A stretch of DNA of 64,000 bases from Halocaridina rubra (taxonomy: Eukaryota; Arthropoda; Malacostraca; Decapoda; Atyidae), in NCBI GenBank assembly GCA_037179515.1, contig JAXCGZ010005660.1, positions 271,001-335,000 of the forward strand, written 5' to 3'. Within the stretch, counting starts at the first letter, position 1. Each line of letters begins with the position of its first letter. Positions 41,611 through 52,855 of this stretch are shown in pieces. Below the pieces are notes generated by a model. That model made no database searches. It was not told where the DNA came from and saw only the letters and a program-made list of their open reading frames with translations. The position numbers and the translations under genes are program-made.

Positions 41611-42998
41611 TTACAATTTATCATCTATGATTAAGCTTGCCCACATTTCTTCAACCCTTTGGGCAGCTTGACATTCAGATCTTTCATAATTTGATGATTC
41701 CTCTTTGTATACTTCTGACAACAGATATTCCCATGAGAGCCTTTCAGACCAAGCTCTCTGAATAAGAATTTTTCCTCTTCTTAGTAAGGGTGATATTAGA
41801 CCTAAGGGGTCCAAAAATATACCCACCAGTGACAGAAGTTTCTGTTTTGTCAGCACTTCATCTCTAGCCTGCAGACCTTTCAACGACAACTTGTCTGTAT
41901 TTACATTCCAGATTACACTAAAGATTGTTTCTTTAGGAGATCTAGATTTTTCAGAAAGGCGCTGATCCAGTACCCTTTGAAGTCTTGCATTGTTGGAATT
42001 CAATGCTTGCAGTGATATTTTGGCCTTTTCCCACTCTACATCTGCAGTATTGCATATATCAAACTGTTTCTCTTCACTGGGACAAGCATCCAACAAATTA
42101 TCCACATGAACATTCTCCAATATTTTCTCCAACTTTTCTATTAGAGACTTAATTTGTCCAAAGGCACTCTGAAAATTGTGTAGGAGAGGAGTGTGGATAG
42201 GCTTCAAGGGAATAGAATCTGTAAAACTTCTAAGTGTAGTTTTATCTTCGTAATGCACTTCTTGCTTTACTCTAATACTCTCTGGCTCCCACAACTTATT
42301 AACAGGCTCTATGGCCTTCTCAATCAACAACTTATTAACAGGCTCTATGGCCTCTTCACTCAACAACTTATTAACTGGCTTTATGGCCTCATCAATTAAC
42401 TCTTTTGTTGTAGTAGGCAATAACTGTGTTCCAACTCGCATAACAAGTTGGTTTTGTACACTACTGGATCCATGTTGAGCATCACGAGGAATATGGCCAT
42501 ACAACATGACACCACCTGGTGTTTCCATCAAAGTATAGACATCCCACTTGTTAATACCACTAACAAACTGACTAAAATGTAAGGCACCAATAACAATACC
42601 AAAGTTATCAAGTACATCACTATCAATATCTTCATCGGCCAACTTGTGACCATTAGACTTTAACACATTTGCAGCCTTTGCTAGTCCTGGAGTGTGGATG
42701 TTAATTACCATGTCATCAACCACGAGTAATTTAACTCTGGCTCTTCTTTTCCCCAATTTGATAACTACATTTACAACAGGAAAACTTTCTTTCTTCGTCT
42801 CAGAACGAAATGATCAATACCAAGAGATATTTCATCTACTGGGCTTAATTTAAGCCATTCAGCTAATTCCCTAGTTTTAAAGGAACACTGGGAACCTGTA
42901 TCAAAGAATAACCTAGTATTTACCCAAAGATTTCCCTTTGAGATGCTTATTTTTCCACTTGCTGTAGGCAGAGCACATGAAGGTAAACTCGGCTTCAC
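41611..42998 (-). pseudogene. BEL/Pao Pol: protease and partial RT, truncated
   Basis: Element-strand order: protease-like segment with LFFDTGSQCSF (about 42900), a frameshift near 42770, then a long frame 42756-41611. The latter contains GIVIGALHFSQFVSG and GGVMLYGHIP, a run of three 12-residue repeats (EAIEPVNKLL core), VHVDNLLDA (where a YVDD-type motif would be expected), IFSVIWNVNTDKL and GIFLDPLGLISPL, the latter two characteristic of the Pao RT C-terminal/A17 region. The RT fingers and palm before VHVDNLLDA are missing, as are RNase H and integrase. It stops at 41611, close to the polypurine tract, so the deletion is internal to the element and not caused by flanking insertions. Confidence 0.75.
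42295..42402 (-). repeat. Three 36-bp tandem repeats inside BEL/Pao Pol
   Basis: Units 42295-42330, 42331-42366 and 42367-42402. Plus strand CTTATTAACAGGCTCTATGG with variants; each encodes 12 residues (EAIEPVNKLLxE). The reading frame is preserved. Confidence 0.9.
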
Positions 42999-43007
42999 TA
43001 TTTGCCT

Positions 43008-44360
43008 CTATGCTGCCTTCATAGTCATCACACCAACATGTTTCTTGTTCTTTTCTGAGTCAGAATGTTCTTGCTCATTGCTTGACTCATCTATTTTTGA
43101 ACCATTTTCTGACTGTTCATTCAGAAATGTAGGTTCTTCAAACCTTCTACGAAATTTTGACTCTTGTTCATAACACAAGGCTACATGATGACCATTTTCC
43201 TTACACTTCTTACAGTTTAACTGAGTGTAACATTCATTTGCATAATGCCCTGACTGAGTACATCTCAGACATTTGTTATTGTTTCTCAATTTGTCTTTGC
43301 GTTCATTTATGCTAACTACTTTATTACAGTGCTCAGACTTATGACTTTGCCAACCACAAAACGCACATTCTGATCTACTATTTACTACCTTAGCAGTAGC
43401 ACCATAACTACCCATATTCTTTTTATAGGACTGGGTCTCATCTCTCTGGTAGGTTTGAGTCTCTCCCTATGTGTTACCTTTAGTAAAGTTGCCTTCTATA
43501 TAATATACATATTTTCCCAGTTCCTTCAAGAGGGTTTCAAATGTAGGATATTTTGTGTCTATTTTCATGCTAATCCAGTTCTCAACATCTGGCAATTTCA
43601 TGATCACGAGTTCTGAAAACACCCAATCAGTGTTCTCCATGTCTTTATAATTTTTCAAACTTCGAGTAATGGCTTCTACTTCCTGCTTGAACTTAAAAAG
43701 TGATGAATAATTAGAAGAGGGAGTTGGTATTTTTAAAAATTTCCTCATTAAATTTCGTACAATCCTGTCCTTGCTGGCATAAACAGCTTGTAGCTGTTGA
43801 ATCACTCATCATAACTCTCACTAGCAACAGGATATCCCTTTATGGTGTCTTTTGCATCTCCTTTAAGGGCATTTCTCAAGATGGTAAACTTTGTCATAGT
43901 TGCCATAGAAGTACTATGTACTAAACTATCAATCGTATCCTAAAACTCGTTCGATTCATCAGTTTCCAGAGAACTGCGGTATTTTTACTTCAGGAAATTT
44001 AGGTGTGGGTTGCCCACTGGGGAGGCTTGAACTCTCGGAACTAGAAGCTCTAATACTCTTCATAATTCCTAACTTACGAATCCGTTCTAGGACAGCTAAG
44101 CTAATATTATTTACTGTTTCATCTAGATTGTCATGTTCTGTATCCTCCTCTTCAGAATCCCTTTTAAGGGGCTTATACTCGATATATTTTTCATATTTCC
44201 TATCATATCTTCCAAATCTTTCTGTTAGCGTATGATGACACCTTTCTAAATAATTAACAACAAGTGTCTCATCATCTTTGGCAAGTTCTGTTTGACACTG
44301 AACACAATCACGTTGAACCAATTCCCGAAGGCGTTTTAATGCCTCAGGTTCAACCGACAT
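43008..44360 (-). pseudogene. BEL/Pao Gag (DUF1759-like, two zinc knuckles), frameshifted
   Basis: The likely start is the ATG at 44358-44360 (MSVEPEALKRLRELVQ). A longer frame begins at 44462. The N-terminal part is helical, Lys/Glu-rich. Then FPEVKIPQFSGN leads, after a frameshift near 43960, into TMTKFTILRNALKGDAKDTI, the DUF1759 signature of BEL/Pao Gag. A further frameshift near 43805 is followed by the frame 43805-43467 and, after a stop near 43467, the frame 43415-43008 with C-x2-C motifs and two CCHC knuckles (CLRCTQSGHYANEC and CKKCKENGHHVALC). Gag forms the particle and binds the RNA. This copy is broken in at least three places. Confidence 0.8.
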
Positions 44361-44462
44361 ATTGAAAAAGCAAATAGAACAAAACAACAAACAAATAGTT
44401 GATGCAATTTTATCATCAAAGAATCCTCGATCTTCTTTATGCATCCACAATGCAACGAACAA

Positions 44463-45091
44463 TCACTCTGTAAAGAGTATCAAAGGACAATCTTCCAAAA
44501 TTTCAAGATAATAACATACAGTTATTTAATTCCATCAATTATGACGCCAATCCTCAAAGTGTAAAACACACTTTTCATCAATTAAACGACACTGTTAAGT
44601 CAGCAACAGTAAATGGAAAGTGCAATGCAAACCACACTGTTCCTCAAATAAACGACACTGTGCACCTAGCAGTAGGTGGGTCACTACCTTCTCTTTATTT
44701 ACGTAAACAAAGGAATCAATACGACATTCTAGACATCGTTAAATGGGAAATATGTAAACACACAAATCCCTAAAAACCACTGTTCACCCAGCCGAAATTG
44801 GGTACTAATATCCAAATTACTTAATGGAAGCTCAACTACGAAAGTATATTTCGTTTCCACAGATAGAGAAACGCTTTATCCACGCGGGAAAAGGATTCTC
44901 TTATTTATTTCAACAACCACTTAAATTTCAAAGTTATATTCGCAATATTCATGCAAATACATGCAATGCTCCTCCTTTTTTTTCCGATGAAATGTGGATG
45001 ATTTTAACCGTAGAGTTTTACACTAACTTCTTACAAGGTGGGAGTTTATCTAAAATGTACACTATTTTCACCATTACCACACCAATTCTCA
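44463..45091 (-). other. BEL/Pao 5' leader between primer site and Gag
   Basis: Non-coding on the element strand. The short plus-strand frame 44824-45192 crosses the LTR boundary and is considered chance. Confidence 0.6.
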
Positions 45092-45108
45092 TCCGGTTCG
45101 AAGGATCA
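45092..45108 (-). promoter_or_regulatory. Candidate primer binding site (tRNA-Tyr-like)
   Basis: The plus strand TCCGGTTCGAAGGATCA resembles the 3' end of arthropod tRNA-Tyr as I remember it (TCCGGCTCGAAGGACCA), two differences. It lies 5 bases inside the 5' LTR boundary, the expected place. Confidence 0.5.
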
Positions 45109-45113
45109 AAAGC

Positions 45114-46156
45114 TGTGGAGGATTTCCTGTGTGTTATTAACCTTCGATCTTATAACCCCCTAAATTCGGAAATCCTGACACGGCTTCAGTAGAGGCCTAC
45201 CACGATCTCAAAATTAAATCCTCTACCAATAGAATATAATTCATATTACATGCATAGACATACATGCAAATATTTTATAAGGGGGTTTATGAACTGCTCA
45301 TATGTGAATATTTAAATGAACTCTCCTCACCTGAAATTAAAACTTCCTCATACAGAATAATAAATTTTCTAACATACATTCTACCTACGAGTGTTCAGTT
45401 AAATGAGCTCATTCTGTCCCTCACACGTAGTTATAAATATTGTTAGAAATAAATAAATCTGTACTTATCTATCCGGATAACCCTGATGTCGTCAGCAATC
45501 ACGGGACTCCGAATCAAAAACGTATCTTCTGATCCACGGATCTCTATCACGTTCTTCTACTTGAGTGTCTCGTAACGCCCCACGAGAACAACAAACTTTA
45601 TGTGGGCCATATATGCACCATCAATAATCACGGTAGCAAATGTATTTCATAAATATTAGTTACGACTGCTTTCACGCATTATAATTATGTCACAAACATG
45701 ATGGTCTCTTAGCATCTCACGAGGACAACTAAGAATAAACTTATAAGAACTGTCAATAAACACAATAAAAATGAGTGCCTCGTAGCATCTCACAACAGCA
45801 ACTAAACCGTTTGTAAGAAAGTCTTACAAAACTCCCCTCGTTTCTTGGGGACTTGGTTACAACGCTTCTTTGTTTAAACAGGCGAGGCAATAAGCGTTAT
45901 CAAGGAGGTGAAGGGTTAATGGCTAAAATCCATTAGTGACCTACATTCCTTTCTCCAAGTCCTCTACAGACAGCCTTCATAATAAACTACACATTATACA
46001 TACGACTATACATGTATACATGATAGAAATTAATAAGTACACATACTAAGTCTAAAAGTATACATTCATGCACATACATTACAATAAACGAAACTATAAG
46101 CAAAATAACACTTACATAATGTAAGAAATAAACTGTCTTGAAATATATTCAAGACA
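45114..46156 (-). repeat. BEL/Pao 5' LTR
   Basis: Complete LTR of about 1043 bp, TG...CA on the element strand. It is uninterrupted where the other LTR carries CR1-7. Confidence 0.9.
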
Positions 46157-49087
46157 CCTTACATCCTGCAAAGAAGTTTTCTTACGAAGCTTCAAAATAT
46201 GACCTCTAGTTCTAGAGCCAGCCATATTAAAATATCGATCTCTATCCACTCTATCATAACCATGAAGGAATTTAAAGACTGTCACCATATCCCCCCTTAA
46301 TCTTCTAGCTTCGAGTGATGGTAAGTCTAATTCCCTCAGCCTATCATCATAACTGGGATTGCGTATTTCTGCCACCAGTTTCGTGGCATATCTTTGAACT
46401 TTTTCAAGCTTAGCTATGTGCTTTTTCAAGTGCGGATTCCAAAAGGGAGTTGCATATTCAAGTTTTAGCCTCACATAGGTTACATAAATATTTCTGAACA
46501 TTTCCTTGTCCATGTGCCTGAAGGCTACCCTTACATTTGATAAGAATGCATATGCTGCCCTTACTATGCCATTTGTATGTATTTCTGGAGACAAATCTTC
46601 CAGTATGTTTACTCCAAGATCTCTCTCATTCTCTGTCTCTTAAAGTTGTACTCCAGCCACAGAGTAGTCAAGCTTGGGCCTTATCGCACTTGTAGCCATT
46701 TTCATTACCTTACATTTTGAAGTACTGAATTTCATTAGCCACTTTTCTGACCACTCATGCAGACTATTTAGATCTTCCTGAAGTTCTCTACCTTTGTTCT
46801 CATTTCCTACTTTCTTCACAATCTTTGCATCATCTGCAAACATATTCATGAATGAATTTACAGACTCTGGTAGGTCATTTACATATACAAGGAACAAAAG
46901 CGGCCCGACAACTGAACCCTGCAGAACTCAACTACTAACTCTTCTCCATTCAGACACTGAGTGTCTTACTCTAACCCTCGAAAGATCGGTTCCCGTCCAA
47001 CACCGAGAGTTTAAGCTGTTTACTGGCAGGAACTGCTGTGGTTGGACACCACAGTGGGGGGATGGGGCTTGCCCTGGCCGATGAATACCCATTGTATTGA
47101 AATGGAAAATAAAAGTTTATTCTAGCCATTGCTTGCAGCTTCATAATAAGTCTCCCATGTGAAACAGTGTCAAACGCTTTCTGGAAGTCTAGGAATATGC
47201 AATCTGCCCAGTCCTCTCTTTCCTGTAAGATTCGGCTTACCTCATCATAAAATTCTAAAAAGTTTGCTACTGTTGATCTACCTTCTCTGAAGCCATGTTG
47301 CCTCACTGACAAAAAGTTGAAGGATTCCAAGTGAAATGAGATACATTTCCTTAGTAGTTTCTCCATAACTTGGCAAACTATGCTGGTCAAGGAAATTAGT
47401 TTATAGTTTAGAGCTGTATCCCTCTTTCCCTTTTTGAAGATAGGTGTCACGTTTGCTTGTTTCCAGCATCTTGGAATATCCCCTGACTCCAGTGACTTTT
47501 TAAATATGATACTTAGTGAAACTGATCTTGAGTTTGTGCACTTTTTAAGTACATGAGGGAATATATCATCAGGACCTGTATCTTTATAAACATCTAACTC
47601 CATCTGCGCTTTGCATACCTCTGTGGCTGTAAGGTTGATGTTCACTAATATCGGCCCTTGAGCTTCTATCTCTGCTATCTGAGGGGGTGGGGTATTTTCT
47701 ACTGTAAATACTGACTGAAACTCCTTGTTCAATTCTTTGCAGATCTCTTCATTTGTCTCAGTGATGCTTCCATCCGCTCTCTTAAGTCTTAAAACCTGTT
47801 CTCTTACCTTCAGGTTCCCTCTGATAAAGTTGTGAAAAAGCTTGGGATTTTCTTTAGCCTTCCTGGTGATGTCCCTCTCATAGTCTCTCTCTGCCTCTCT
47901 TCTTTTACTTAGGTAATCATTTATTGCTCATTTATGGGTTTGCCAGGCATTTATGTTTTTTCTCCTCCTATACCTATTCCAGCATTTGTCTCTCCACTCC
48001 TTAGCTCTTTTACACTCATTATCGAACCATTTCTCTCTGGCATGAATTACACCTACTTTGGTGACAGGTCTATAGCATATTATTCACAAAAGATGTCATA
48101 CATTTCTTGTATAGATTTGTAGTAAAATAAGGTTCTCCAGTCAATAACTGCAAAAAGCTTATTCATTTTGATGTAATCTCTTTACAGATAGTTCTTCCTC
48201 ATGTCCTCAGTGCCTCTACTCTCAGGGCCTCTACTCTCAGGCAGAATATCTTCAATGATATACTCCATCAACAACACATAGTGGTCACTTTTTCCAATTG
48301 GTGGTTCATACTCAACTTTTTCAATATCCAACACATTATCTGTGAATACTAGATCAAGCATTGATGACTCATCCCCACCCCTGGCCCTCATTGGTTCTAT
48401 TGCATGTTGGTGTAGGAAATTCCCTTGTACGCAATCTAGGAATCTTGCCCCTAATGAGTCCTCACCACTTTGTGGGTCAAGATTTATCCAATCTATCTCT
48501 TTATGATTAAAATCTCCCATAATCAAAATCCTACATTTTCTCTCCCGTGCCATGTTAACAATTGAGTTCATGACTTCAATAGTACCTATATAACTTTCCC
48601 TCGCCATTTTGGTTCCTTGGTGGGTTATATACAACAGTTATTATAATGCTCTCTGACCAAGTATTTATGCGAGCAACAAGAAATTCCTTGAACTCACTTT
48701 CTATAGCCAAGTTTATTTCTTTAACTTGAATCCTTACACTTATGAGCAGTGCTATCCCTCCAGCAGTCCTCTCAGGTCTTTCAACCCTTAATATTCTGAA
48801 GCCCTTAGGAAAAACTGTGACACTGTTTATGTCCTCACTCAACTTAGTCACTGTAATTGCTACTATACCTGCCTTACTTTTGTGAATCCTATCTTTTAAT
48901 TCTACTGCCTTACCAGCTAATCCATCAGCATTTGTGTATAACAATCTTAATGAGGCCCCATCCCCTGATATTCCGTTATTATCTTCTGTATCTCCCCTTT
49001 GTCTGGAAGAACTCTGAAATGAAATTTTTTCTTCTCTTCTTCATTTCTTTCATTTAACCTTCTTGCCTCTTGCAACAAGTTTTTATG
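46157..49087 (-). mobile_element. CR1-6, main part (ORF1 end, endonuclease, RT)
   Basis: Minus strand. 5' truncation is within ORF1 (KNLLQEARR..., about 49080; KKKFHFRVLPDKGEI at 48990). ORF2 endonuclease (48944-48182): LYTNADGLAGKAVELKDRI, then KLSEDINSVTVF, IIITVVYNPPRNQ, ILIMGDFNHKEIDW (about 48520), SSMLDLVFTDN and GKSDHYVLL (about 48290). This is the only copy here with the SDH motif intact. RT (47732-46100): GPDDIFPHVLKK, GFREGRSTVANFLEF, IFLDFQKAFDTV, FADDAKIVKK (about 46840) and the CR1 C-terminus. Lesions include a frameshift near 48610, breaks in the linker near 47750-48180, and an insertion at 46977-47117 that replaces about 50 bp of RT. Confidence 0.88.
46977..47117 (+). mobile_element. 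SINE-1 fragment inserted in CR1-6
   Basis: GAGAGTTTAAGCTGTTTACTGG and CTGCTGTGGTTGGACACC match 5395-5450. Begins near a B-box-like GATCGGTTCCCGTCC and ends GAAATGGAAAATAAAAG. The tRNA-like head is missing. About 50 bp of CR1 sequence (from CTGTTCCCTTCC) is absent at the junction, so it came with a deletion. Confidence 0.75.
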
Positions 49088-49120
49088 TGTGTGCGTGCAT
49101 GCTTGCTTGCGTGTGTGTGT
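49088..49120. repeat. (TG)n-rich linker between CR1-6 and CR1-8
   Basis: Imperfect TG repeat joining the 5' end of CR1-6 to the tail of CR1-8 (GTTACCTAATTGTG). Confidence 0.9.
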
Positions 49121-50329
49121 GAGGTTACCTAATTGTGATAACCTAATTGTGTTAACGGGAAAGATCCCTATGCTCGTATCTTCCCGTCTCATGATCGGTT
49201 CCATTTTATACTTTTTGATACTTATCATACCTGTCCTTAAAACTATGGATTGAGATAGCATTAACTACCTCCTCGCTTAGCCAATTCAAATTATCAACTA
49301 CTCTTACACTGAAAAAATACTTCCTTACATCCTACAAAAGAAGTTTCCTTACGAAGCTTCAAACTATGACCTCTAGTACTAGAGCCAGCCATATCAAAAT
49401 GTCGATCCCTATCAACTCTATCATAACCATGAAGGAATTTAAAGGCTGTCACCATATCCCCCCTTAATCTTCTAGCTTCGAGTGCTGGTAAGTTAATTCC
49501 CTCAGTCTCTCATCATAACTGAGATTACTTATTTCTGGCACCAGTTTTGTGGCATGTCTTTGAATTTTTTCAAACCTAGCTACGTGCTTTTTCAAGTGTG
49601 GATTCCAAAAGGGGGCTGCATATTCGAGTTTTGGCCTCACATAGGTTACATAAATATTTCTGAACATTTCCTTGTCCATGTCCCTAAAGGCTACCCTTAT
49701 ATTTAATAGGAAAGCATATGCTGCCCTTACTATGCCATTTATATGCATTTCTGGAGACAAATCTGCCAGTATGTTTACTCCTAGATCTCTATCATTTTCT
49801 GTCTCTTGAAGTTGTACTCCAGCCACCGAGTAGTCAAGCTTGTGCCTTCTTGCACTTGCACCCATTCTCATTACCTTACATTTTGAAGTATTGAATTTCA
49901 TTAGCCACGTTTTTGATCACTCATGCAGACTATTTAGATCTTCCTGAAGTTCTCTACCTTTGTTCTAATTTCTTACTTTCTCTACAATCTTTGCATCATC
50001 TGCAAACATATTCATGAATGAATTTACAGACTCTGGTAGGTATACAAGAAATAAAAGTGGCCCTAAAACTGAACCCTGTGGAGCTCCACTACTAACTCTT
50101 CTCCATTCAAATACTGAGTGTCTTACTCTAACCATCTGTTCCCTTCCTTCTAAGTAAGTTTTTATCCAAGAAATATTCACATATTCTAGCCATTGCTTGC
50201 AGCTTCCTAATAAGCCTCCCGTGTGGGAGAGTATCAGATCCTTTCTGGAAGTCTAGGAATATGCAATCTGCCCAGCCTTCTCTTTCCTGTAAGATTCGGC
50301 TTACCTCATCATACAATTCTAATAAGTAA
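49121..50329 (-). mobile_element. CR1-8, unit 1 of a ~1.2-kb tandem triplet
   Basis: Minus strand RT/C-terminal portion in pieces (50316-50128, 50180-49965, 49901-49464), with FMNMFADDAKIV and the CR1 C-terminal region. Frameshifts at each join; TTGTTCTAATTT near 49965 creates a stop. 5' truncation at LYDEV (ACAATTCTAATAA, 50324-50336), identical to CR1-9 and CR1-10. Confidence 0.88.
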
Positions 50330-51537
50330 TTAATTACTTATTTATGCTTACGGGAAAAAACCCAAAGCTCGTATCTTCCCGTCTCCTGATCGGTTCCATT
50401 TTATACTTAGTGATACTTACCATACCTGTCCTTAAAACTATGGATTGAGATAGCATTAACTACCTCCTCGCTTAGCCAATTCCAATTATCAACTACTCTC
50501 ACACTGAAAAAGTACTTCCTTACATCCTGCAAAAAAGTTTTCTAAAGAAGCTTCAAACTATGACCTCTAGTTCTAGAGCCAGTCATATCAAAATATCAAT
50601 CCCTATCCACTCTATCATAACCATGAAGGAATTTAAAGACTGTCACCATTCCCCCCTCAATCTTCTAGCTTCAACTGATGGTAAGTCTAATTCCCTCAGT
50701 CTCTCATCATAACTGAGATCGAATATTTCTGGCACCAGTTTCGTGGCACATCTTTGACCTTTTTCAAGCCTAGCTACGTGCTTTTTCAAGTGCAGATTCC
50801 ACAAGGGGGTTGCATATTCAAGTTTTGGCCTCACATAGGTAACATCAATATTTCTGAACATTTCCTTGTCCATGTGCCTGAAGGCTACCATTACATTTAA
50901 TAAGAAAGCATATGCTGCCCTTACTATGCCATTTATATGCATTTCTGGAGACAAATCTGCCAGTATATATCTCCTAGATCTCTATAATTTTCTGTCTCTT
51001 GAAGTTGTACTCCAGCCACAGAGTAGTCAAGCTTGTGCCTTCTTGCACTTATACCCATTCTCACTACCTTACATTTTGAAGTATTGAATTTCATTAGCCA
51101 CTTTTCTGACCACTCATGCATACTATTTAGATCTTCCTGAAGTTCTCTACCTTTGTTCTCATTTCTTACTTTTTTTACAATCTTTGCATCATCTGCAAAC
51201 ATATTCATGAATGAACTTACAGACTCTGGTAGGTTATTTACATATACAAGAAATAAAAGTGGCCCTAAAACTGAACCCTGTGGAACTCCACTACTAACTC
51301 TTCTCCATTCAAATACTGAGTGTCTTACTCTAACCATCTGTTCCCTTCCTTCTAAGTAAGTTTTTATCCATTCCAAGACATTTTCACATATTTTAGCCAT
51401 TGCTTGCAGCTTCCTAATAAGTCTCCCGTGTGGGACAGTATCATATGCTTTCTGGAAGTCTAGGAATATGCAATCTGCCTAGCCCTCTCTTTCCTGTAAG
51501 ATTCGGCTTATCTCATCATACAATTCTAATAAGTAAT
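50330..51537 (-). mobile_element. CR1-9, unit 2 of the tandem triplet
   Basis: Frames 51400-50933 and 50954-50643, including SSGVPQGSVLGPLLFLVYVN and FADDAKIVKK. Broken near 50940 (TATATATCTCC for TATGTTTACTCC) and near 50650. The junction ATAAGTAATTAATTACCTAA to the next unit is the same as in unit 1. Confidence 0.88.
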
Positions 51538-52739
51538 TAATTACCTAACTGTGCTTACGGAAAAGAGCCCTAAGCTCGTATCTTCCAGTCCTGATCGGTT
51601 CCATTTTCTACTTAGTGATACTTACCATACCTGCCCTTAAAACTATGGATTGCGATAGCATTAACTACCTCCTCGCTTAGCCAATTCCAATTATCAACTA
51701 CTCTTACACTGAAAAAGTACTTCCTTACATCCTGCAAAGAAGTTTTCTTACGAAGCTTCAAACTATGACCTCTAGCTCTAGAGCCAGCCATATCAAAATA
51801 TCAATCCCTATCCACTCTATCATAACCATGAAGGAATTTAAAGACTGTCACCATTTTGCCCTCAATCTTCTAGCTTCGAATGATGGTAAGTCTAATTCCC
51901 TCAGTCTCTCATCATAACTGAGATTACTTATTTCTGGCACCAGTTTCGTGGCACGTCTTTGACCTTTTTCAAGCTTAGCTACGTGCTTTTTGAAGTACAG
52001 ATTCCAAAAGGGGGTTGCATATTCAAGTTTTGGCCTCACATAGGTTACATAAATATTTCTGAACATTCCCTTGTCCATGTGCCTGAAGGCTACCCTTACA
52101 TTTGATAGGAAAGCATATGCTGCCCTTACTATGCCATTTATATGCATTTCTGGAGACAAATCTTCCAGTACGTTTACTTCTAGATCCCTCTCATTTTCTG
52201 TCCCTTGAAGTTGTATTCCTGCCACAGAGTAGTCAAGCTTGGGCCCTCGTGCACTTGTATCCATTCTCATTACCTTACAATTTGAAATATTGAATTTCAT
52301 TAGCCAGTTTTCTGACCACTCATGCAGACTATTTAGATCTTCCTGAAGTTCTCTACCTTTGTTCTCGCTTCTTACTTTCCTTACAATCTTTGCATCATCT
52401 GCAAACATATTCATGAATGAATTTACAGACTCTGGTAGGTCACTTACATATACAAGGAACAAAAAGTGGCTTTAAAACTGAACCCTGTGGAACTCCACTA
52501 CTAACTCCTCTCCATTCAGATACTGAGTGTCTAATTCTAACCCTCTGTTCCCTTCCTTCTAAATAGGTTTTTATCCATTCCAAGACATTTTCACCAATTC
52601 TAGACATTTTTTTGCAGCTTCCTAATAAGTCTACCATGTTGGACAGTGCCAAGTGCTTTCTGGAAGTCTAGGAATATGCAATCTGCCCAGCCCTCTCTTT
52701 CCTGTAAGATTCGGCTTACCTCATCATACAATTCTAATA
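51538..52739 (-). mobile_element. CR1-10, unit 3 of the tandem triplet
   Basis: Frames 52652-52440 and 52462-51848. An extra base near 52470 shifts the frame after the PQGSV block. FADDAKIVRK is intact. The truncated end is ACAATTCTAATAA as in units 1 and 2, followed by the tail of CR1-11. Confidence 0.88.
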
Positions 52740-52855
52740 ACTAATTACCTAATTGTGATTACGGTAAAAAGCCCAAAGCTCGTCACTTCCCCTCTCCTGA
52801 TCAGTTCCATTTTGTACTTAGTGATACTTATCATACTCTGTCTGTGTGTGTGTGT
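52740..52855 (-). mobile_element. CR1-11, tail-only fragment and (TG)n
   Basis: About 100 bp of CR1 3' UTR (stem-loop region, degraded: ACGGTAAAAAGCCC) ending at TGATACTTATCATAC, then TCTGTCTGTGTGTG leading to the tail of CR1-12. Confidence 0.85.

Larger units (their letters stand above)
39978..46156 (-). mobile_element. BEL/Pao-type LTR retrotransposon, internally deleted, inserted in CR1-6
   Basis: Two long direct repeats flank a minus-strand internal region. 5' LTR is 45114-46156 (about 1043 bp). 3' LTR is 39978-41562, lengthened by a CR1 fragment at 40884-41422. LTRs run TGTCTTGAATAT to CCTCCACA on the element strand. The flanks CTTTT and CCTT suggest an imperfect 4-5 bp target duplication. 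The internal region encodes a DUF1759-like Gag, two CCHC knuckles, a DTG protease and a DUF1758/A17-like region. The N-terminal half of RT, RNase H and integrase are absent, so it could only move with help. By eye the LTRs differ at roughly 20-25 of ~900 compared positions. Confidence 0.88.

Noticed and set aside
49121..52745. CRISPR-like or regulatory repeat array
   Set aside because: The units are 1.2-kb LINE fragments, and the context is eukaryotic.
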